Source: an uncultured Christensenellaceae bacterium (GTDB taxonomy: Bacteria; Bacillota; Clostridia; Christensenellales; Pumilibacteraceae). From it: 64,000 nt of DNA. Both the position numbers and the translations under genes were made by a program. Shown piece by piece: positions 59,789 to 64,000 of this stretch (the stretch's first letter is position 1; every line of letters starts with the position of its first letter). The notes under the pieces were generated by a model. The model did no database searches, had not been told where the DNA came from, and worked only from the letters and a program-made list of their open reading frames with translations. The DNA lies in the NCBI GenBank assembly GCA_910587595.1, contig CAJULQ010000003.1:26730-90729 (forward strand), given 5' to 3'.

Positions 59789-59817
59789 TTGCGCTTTTTT
59801 TATGCATGCGGTATACT
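59789..59817 (+). promoter_or_regulatory. Promoter giving a leaderless recX transcript
   Basis: TTGCGC (59789-59794), 17 bp, TATACT (59812-59817), then 6 nt and the ATG of recX. No ribosome binding site is seen. Confidence 0.65.
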
Positions 59818-59823
59818 ATAGGT

Positions 59824-60450
59824 ATGCCGATCATTACCGACATCAAACCGCAAGCCAAAAACAAGGGGCGGGTCAGTCTTTTTATAGACGACCGCTTTTA
59901 TTGCGGGCTGGAAAAGATCACGGCGCTGGCCTTTCGGCTGACCGTGGGGCAAGAGATCGACCCCGACCGTTTGACGGCGGCGGTGTGCGACAGCGAGCGC
60001 GCGTCCGCTTTCGAACGGGCGGCCAAATATTTGGGGGCGCGGCCGCGCACCAAAAAAGAGATGGCCGACTATTTAACGGGCAAGGGATACACGGCGGATA
60101 CCGTGGACGACACCGTGCGCAAGCTGGAGGAATACGGCTATATAGACGACCGCGCGTATTGCCGTCTCTATGTGGAAGAATACAAACGAAAGGCGGGCGC
60201 ACGCAAGTTGGCGTATGACCTACAACAAAAAGGGGTGGCGCGCTCTGTCGTGGATCAAGTATTGGAAACATTGGACGACGAACAAACGGCGGCCGACGTG
60301 GCGGCGTTGGCGCGCAAGTATTTGCGTTCGCACGCATACGACAAGCGCAAACTCACGGCCTATCTATTGGGCAAAGGGTTTGCTTACGACGCGGTGAAGG
60401 CGGGATTGGAACAGCTGGGCGCGGACGGCGAGGACGAATTTTTCGAGTAA
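59824..60450 (+). CDS. recX: Regulatory protein RecX
   Basis: 208 residues from ATG 59824. The longer frame begins inside the -10 region. The family is made of three-helix repeats: RTKKEMADYLTGKGY and DDTVRKLEEYGYIDDRAYCR form the first, GARKLAYDLQQKGVARSVVD the second, and DKRKLTAYLLGKGFAYDAVK the third, all in the RecX style. An N-terminal beta domain (PIITDIKPQAKNKGRVSLFI) precedes them. RecX inhibits RecA filament growth. No recA is adjacent. The gene starts an operon with the peptidase, acpS and nnr. Confidence 0.9.
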   Translation: MPIITDIKPQAKNKGRVSLFIDDRFYCGLEKITALAFRLTVGQEIDPDRLTAAVCDSERASAFERAAKYLGARPRTKKEMADYLTGKGYTADTVDDTVRKLEEYGYIDDRAYCRLYVEEYKRKAGARKLAYDLQQKGVARSVVDQVLETLDDEQTAADVAALARKYLRSHAYDKRKLTAYLLGKGFAYDAVKAGLEQLGADGEDEFFE

Positions 60451-60464
60451 AGGAGAAAGAGCAG

Positions 60465-61382
60465 ATGGACACGTTTATACCTTCTATTTTATTGCCCGAC
60501 GGCGTAACGGTGGGGCACGCGGGCAACAGCGTAACGGGTTGCACGGCCGTGCTTTGTAAGGGCGGCGCGGTGGCGGGCGCGGACGTGCGCGGCGGCGCCC
60601 CCGGCACGCGAGAAACCGATTTGTTGCACAACGACAAGGCAATGGAAAAGATCAACGCGGTGGTGCTCTCGGGCGGCAGCGCGTACGGGTTGGAGGCCGC
60701 GTGCGGCGTGATGCACTACTTGCGCGAAAAGGGCGAGGGATTTTGCATGGGCGAAAAGGTGGTGCCCATTGTGTGCTCGGCCGTGCTGTATGATCTGAAC
60801 GGCCCCGACTATAACTATCCCGACATAGCCATGGGGCGGGCGGCGGCGGAGAACGCCGCGGCCGACAACATTCCGTTCGGCAAGGTGGGCGCGGGCACGG
60901 GCGCCACGGTGGGCAAGATCCGCGGGTTGGACTTTTGCGACCAAGGCGGGATCGGTGCGGCCACGGTGGGAACGCCGCAATTGTTCGTTACGGCCATAGT
61001 GGCGGTGAACGCCTTGGGCGACGTGACCGACAGCCGCACGGGCAAGATCATAGCGGGCGCGCACGACAACGCGGGCGGCTTTTTGGATACCGAGGGGTGC
61101 GTGCTTAGCGGCAATTTTGCACGGTTGCTATACGGAAACACCACCATAGGGTGCATTCTCACAAACGCCAAACTTACCAAGGTACAAGCCAACAAGTTGG
61201 CGGCCATCGGGCACAACGGGCTGGCGCGTTCGGTGCGTCCCGTGCATACCGACCACGACGGCGACACGCTGTTCGCGCTGGCCAAAGGCGAGGCGACGTG
61301 CGAATTTTCGGCGCTGCAAGTCATGGCGGTAGAGGCCGTTTCGCGTGCGGTCGCGTCGGCCGTATTGCGCCGCGAGGGGTGA
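60465..61382 (+). CDS. P1-family (DmpA-like) peptidase
   Basis: 305 residues, with AAAGGAG before the ATG. PF03576-like order: GHAGNSVTGCTAVLCKGG, GGAPGTRETDLL, LSGGSAYGLEAACG, and the processing site region YGNTTIGCILTNAKLTK, where the N-terminal nucleophile (Thr/Ser side) is expected. Family members self-cleave to an aminopeptidase-type N-terminal-nucleophile enzyme. No signal peptide, so it acts in the cytoplasm. It lies between recX and acpS in one operon. Confidence 0.88.
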   Translation: MDTFIPSILLPDGVTVGHAGNSVTGCTAVLCKGGAVAGADVRGGAPGTRETDLLHNDKAMEKINAVVLSGGSAYGLEAACGVMHYLREKGEGFCMGEKVVPIVCSAVLYDLNGPDYNYPDIAMGRAAAENAAADNIPFGKVGAGTGATVGKIRGLDFCDQGGIGAATVGTPQLFVTAIVAVNALGDVTDSRTGKIIAGAHDNAGGFLDTEGCVLSGNFARLLYGNTTIGCILTNAKLTKVQANKLAAIGHNGLARSVRPVHTDHDGDTLFALAKGEATCEFSALQVMAVEAVSRAVASAVLRREG

Positions 61383-61389
61383 AAAAAGC

Positions 61390-61743
61390 ATGTTGGGTTG
61401 CGATATCGTGGAGATAGAAAGGGTGCGCGACGCGGCGCAAAAAGAGGCGTTTATAACGGGCGTTTTCACCCAAGCGGAACGCGCGTATTACGCCGAACAC
61501 GGCGGCAAGGCGCAAACGCTTGCCGGCATGTTTTGCGCCAAAGAGGCGGTAGCCAAGGCATTAGGATGCGGCTTTCGCGGCTTTCGCCCCAACGATATAG
61601 AGATATTGCACACGGCGCAAGGCGCGCCGTATGCGGTGTTGCGCGGGCGGGCGGCCGTACTGTTTCCCCGCGTGCGGTTGGAAATTTCGGTGTCGCATTG
61701 CAACGCCTATGCCATGGCCGTTTGCACGGGACACGATGAATAA
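61390..61743 (+). CDS. acpS: Holo-[acyl-carrier-protein] synthase
   Basis: 117 residues from ATG 61390. The Mg-binding Asp is in GCDIVEIERV (Asp5) and the second signature FCAKEAVAKALGCG contains the catalytic Glu and Lys; the C-terminal SVSHCNAYAMAVC is intact. It transfers the phosphopantetheine group from CoA to ACP. Its neighbours (nnr downstream, mazF toxin region beyond) repeat an order seen in other Bacillota. Length is normal. Confidence 0.94.
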   Translation: MLGCDIVEIERVRDAAQKEAFITGVFTQAERAYYAEHGGKAQTLAGMFCAKEAVAKALGCGFRGFRPNDIEILHTAQGAPYAVLRGRAAVLFPRVRLEISVSHCNAYAMAVCTGHDE

Positions 61744-61754
61744 CGGGGGACGGT

Positions 61755-63212
61755 ATGTTTGACGTTTTAACGGTGCGGGAAGTAAAGGCGGCCGAGGCGC
61801 GAGCGGCGGAAAACGGGCTGAACCAAGACGTGTTGATCGAAAACGCGGCGGCCGCGCTCAAAGCCACGGTGTGCGCGCTCACCAAACCGCAAGACAAGAT
61901 CGCCGTGCTGTGCGGCGGCGGCAACAACGGCGCCGACGGCTTGAGTTTGGCGCGGCAACTGCATTTGGCGGGGCGCGCCGTAACGGTGGTGTATACCGCC
62001 CGAACCTTGGGCGAGGCGGCGGCCGCGCGACAAAAAGCGTGCCGCGCGCTGGGCGTGCCCGAATGCGACGCGCAAGCGTTCCGCCCGCAAGATTTTGCGT
62101 TTATCGTAGACGCCATGTTGGGCACGGGGTGCAACCGTCCGTTAGACGGCGTTGTGCGGGATCTTGTGCAAAAGCTCAACGACGGCGACACGTATGTGTT
62201 GGCGGCGGACATGCCCACGGGGTTGAACGCCGACACGGGCGAGACCGATTTGGCGGTGATCGCCGACCAAACGGTGACTTTTTCGTGCGTGAAAGCGGGG
62301 CAGATCGTGGGCGAGGGGCGTAACTGTTGCGGCACGCTCACGGTGGCGGATATCGGCGTGCGCGGCGAAGGCGCGACCAAAGTGGTCACGGGCGACGATC
62401 TGCCGCTATTACAACGCCGCCCCGTCAGTCACAAATATCACTACGGACGGGTGCGCGTGATCGCGGGCAGTCCTACCATGATCGGCGCGGCGCTGTTGGC
62501 GCACGAGAGCGCGGCGGCGGCCTTGCGGAGCGGGGCGGGGTTGGCCACGCTGTGCGTGCCCGCATCGCTCAAAGCGGCGTATCAAGGGCGCGCCAAAGAA
62601 GAAACGCTGTGCTTTTTGCCCGACGTCGACGGCAAAATTTTGTTGGACAAAGACAGCCTCGACGCATTGTTCGTGAAAACGGGCGCCATACTCATCGGGC
62701 CCGGCATGGGCGAAAACGACCGACTGTTTGCTATCATAGAATATATCAAAGATAACTTTGCGGGCACGCTCGTGTTAGACGCCGACGCGCTCAATGCGGT
62801 GGCGGGGCGCACCCGAATGTTGCGAGAGCATAAAGGCGGGTTGATCCTCACGCCGCACATGGGGGAATTTGCGCGGCTGACCCAAGGCATGTTTTCCGAT
62901 CCGTTCGTATCGGTGGGGGATAAAGTGCGCGCGCTGGCCGAAGACGTGCACGCCGTGGTAGCGGCCAAGAGCGCCACCACCGTGATCTCGGACGGCAACG
63001 GGGTGTATCTCAACGTGACGGGCACGCCCGCATTGGCCAAGGGCGGCAGCGGCGACGTGCTGGGCGGCATGGTGGCGGCGTTTGCTTGCCGTTACGATCC
63101 GTTGGCGGCTACGTTGCGCGCGTGCTATCATTTCGGTAAGTGCGCCGAGGTGGCCGAAAAGCTGTACGGCGCCGAAAGCTTGCTGGCCGAACATATCATC
63201 GTTAAAAAGTAA
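61755..63212 (+). CDS. nnr: Bifunctional NAD(P)H-hydrate epimerase/ADP-dependent dehydratase
   Basis: 485 residues. The YjeF_N epimerase half spans about 1-210 (GGGNNGADGLSLARQL and the DAMLGTGCNR loop). The C-terminal dehydratase half is a ribokinase-like fold (about 220-480) with HKYHYGRVRVIAGS, IGPGMGEND, the HMGEF site and the catalytic GGSGDVLGG. It repairs hydrated NADH and NADPH. It is the last gene of the recX operon and ends at a terminator shared with the convergent mazF gene. Confidence 0.94.
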   Translation: MFDVLTVREVKAAEARAAENGLNQDVLIENAAAALKATVCALTKPQDKIAVLCGGGNNGADGLSLARQLHLAGRAVTVVYTARTLGEAAAARQKACRALGVPECDAQAFRPQDFAFIVDAMLGTGCNRPLDGVVRDLVQKLNDGDTYVLAADMPTGLNADTGETDLAVIADQTVTFSCVKAGQIVGEGRNCCGTLTVADIGVRGEGATKVVTGDDLPLLQRRPVSHKYHYGRVRVIAGSPTMIGAALLAHESAAAALRSGAGLATLCVPASLKAAYQGRAKEETLCFLPDVDGKILLDKDSLDALFVKTGAILIGPGMGENDRLFAIIEYIKDNFAGTLVLDADALNAVAGRTRMLREHKGGLILTPHMGEFARLTQGMFSDPFVSVGDKVRALAEDVHAVVAAKSATTVISDGNGVYLNVTGTPALAKGGSGDVLGGMVAAFACRYDPLAATLRACYHFGKCAEVAEKLYGAESLLAEHIIVKK

Positions 63213-63243
63213 ACTGTTTTTGAATGGTAATAACGGGCAAAAT

Positions 63244-63271
63244 AAAAGCGACGGGTGTTTCGTCGCTTTTT
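63244..63271. terminator. Bidirectional terminator between nnr and mazF
   Basis: AAAAGCGACG (63244-63253) and CGTCGCTTTT (63261-63270) form a 10-bp stem with a T-run on both strands. Confidence 0.88.
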
Positions 63272-63274
63272 CGT

Positions 63275-63628
63275 TCAATAATTTTCGGCAAAGCCGAGCG
63301 AGATGAGTATGGCTTTATCCACGCGGCGTTGGGTGTCGCGGTCCAGTGTGCCCAACTTTTCGCGCAAGCGCCGTTTGTCCAGCGTGCGCAACTGCTCCAA
63401 TAAGATCACCGAATCTTTGGGCAAGCCGAACTGCCCTTTATGCACCTCTATGTGCGTGGGCAATTTGGCTTTGGTGAGCTGGCTGGTGATGGCGCCCGCA
63501 ATGATCGTGGGCGAATACTTGTTGCCTACGTTGTTTTGTATGATCAGAACGGGGCGCACGCCGCCCTGTTCGCTGCCCACCACGGGGCTTAAGTCTGCAT
63601 AAAATATGTCGCCGCGCCGAATTTCCAC
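63275..63628 (-). CDS. mazF: MazF/EndoA-family endoribonuclease toxin
   Basis: 117 residues from GTG 63628, with AGGAG 8 nt upstream. The PemK/MazF signatures are complete: RRGDIFYADLSPVVGSEQGG, RPVLIIQN at strand 2, TIIAGAITSQ, and KDSVILLEQLRTLDK with the Arg/Thr positions. The protein matches EndoA (NdoA) of Bacillus closely in length and order. It cleaves mRNA at short specific sequences and is held inactive by the upstream antitoxin. It lies near acpS as in Bacillus subtilis, so it is probably the chromosomal EndoA. Confidence 0.93.
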   Translation of the reverse strand: MEIRRGDIFYADLSPVVGSEQGGVRPVLIIQNNVGNKYSPTIIAGAITSQLTKAKLPTHIEVHKGQFGLPKDSVILLEQLRTLDKRRLREKLGTLDRDTQRRVDKAILISLGFAENY

Positions 63629-63661
63629 CGCTCACTCCTGCCGTATATCGTTGTAAGGCGG

Positions 63662-63874
63662 TTACCGCGCGTTGCCGTTGCTGATATCGAGGTTGATATC
63701 GCCCATATCCGTGTAGCCGTCTTTCACTTCTTCCTGTTCCATAATATGCGGATCGATGGCGAAACGGTCCAATACGCGGGTAATAAAGGTTTCTATGTTC
63801 GTATCCATTTTGCGCGCTGCCTCCTCCAAAATTTCGTTGAGTTGGTCGTTTACTTCTATTTGATATACTTTCAT
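63662..63874 (-). CDS. Probable EndoAI-type antitoxin (ribbon-helix-helix)
   Basis: 70 residues if started at ATG 63874, which begins MKVYQIEVNDQLNEIL, a strand-then-helix arrangement as in RHH antitoxins. The following helix EEAARKMDTNIETFITRVLD and an acidic C-terminal tail (EQEEVKDGYTDMGD) would bind the toxin. A longer frame extends to TTG 63925. It ends 33 nt before mazF on the same strand, the expected order. Family recognition rests on layout and partner. Confidence 0.72.
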   Translation of the reverse strand: MKVYQIEVNDQLNEILEEAARKMDTNIETFITRVLDRFAIDPHIMEQEEVKDGYTDMGDINLDISNGNAR

Positions 63875-63926
63875 GAGTGTTTCCGCCTTTGTGCGTTCTA
63901 AACCTATTGTGCGCTTTTTCGACAAA

Positions 63927-63932
63927 AGTATA
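63927..63932 (-). promoter_or_regulatory. Candidate -10 of the antitoxin-toxin operon
   Basis: Minus-strand TATACT (63932-63927) lies 52 nt before the antitoxin ATG. No good -35 was found at 16-18 bp. Confidence 0.4.
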
Positions 63933-63946
63933 CGCTTTTTTATGGG

Positions 63947-64000
63947 GTTTCATTTCTGTCATCTCGACCGAGCGGTTTCATTTCTGTCATCTCGACCGAG
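63947..64000. repeat. Tandem 28-bp repeat reaching the right edge
   Basis: A 28-bp unit starts at 63947 (GTTTCATTTCTGTCATCTCG, then ACCGAGCG) and its first 26 bp recur at 63975-64000. The array probably continues outside the window. The CATCTCGACCGAGCG core recalls a dispersed repeat seen in gut Bacillota. Confidence 0.7.

Noticed and set aside
63947..64000. CRISPR array at the right edge
   Set aside because: The copies are adjacent with no unique spacers between them and no cas genes are near; it is a tandem repeat.

Overview
The window looks like a chromosomal segment of an uncultured, probably gut-dwelling member of the Bacillota (class Clostridia). The evidence is strong AGGAGG-type ribosome binding sites on most genes, GTG and TTG starts, a MazF/EndoA locus beside acpS, a DUF5685 gene followed by a J-domain gene, a GGGtGRT/NifU-like gene pair, and many diderm-unlike lipoproteins with short lipoboxes. 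No rRNA, tRNA or CRISPR array was found.

Layout. (1) 1-6.6 kb is the right end of an AT-rich integrative element. It has a cysteine-repeat protein with two C-terminal membrane helices, a TnpV-like protein, a resolvase-like protein without its catalytic serine, and three large serine recombinase genes in a row. The middle recombinase lacks the catalytic domain. (2) 6.8-10.4 kb is an AT-rich accessory patch: the remnant of a polymorphic-toxin-like gene broken by a 19-bp tandem duplication, probable immunity-type genes, and a cassette made of a SLOG-family gene, an unknown partner and two near-identical XRE repressors. The cassette is bounded by two identical 40-bp terminators. (3) 10.4-27.5 kb is GC-richer housekeeping DNA: DegV, NfeD/flotillin, a rhamnosidase-like protein, an aminotransferase with a LeuA/Re-citrate-synthase-family enzyme, thrC, trpS, prfB, tsaD and mnmA.

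(4) 27.6-57.2 kb is a large arabinan/arabinoside utilisation locus. It holds an AraC-type and an ArsR-type regulator, at least four GH43 proteins, a GH127 beta-L-arabinofuranosidase, two complete sets of ABC sugar-importer binding protein plus permeases, several carbohydrate-binding lipoproteins, and a cytoplasmic route of isomerase, FGGY kinase and AraD epimerase. Secreted GH43 arabinanases would cut arabinan, the lipoproteins would capture fragments, and the two importers would bring oligosaccharides in. GH43/GH127 exo-enzymes without signal peptides would release arabinose inside, and the isomerase-kinase-epimerase trio would convert it to D-xylulose 5-phosphate. Neither importer has its own ATPase gene here. 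The ArsR-type regulator appears to bind TTTAAC-N6-GTTAAA palindromes, one in its own promoter and one before the second lipoprotein gene.

(5) 57.2-64 kb returns to core genes: the GGGtGRT/NifU-like pair, two tiny cysteine-rich proteins, recX, a P1-family peptidase, acpS, nnr and a MazF toxin/antitoxin pair. A tandem repeat runs off the right edge.

A recurring feature is the promoter layout -35, 17 bp, TATACT, 6 nt, ATG, which predicts leaderless mRNAs. It occurs at prfB, at recX and at an unannotated 22-codon ORF.
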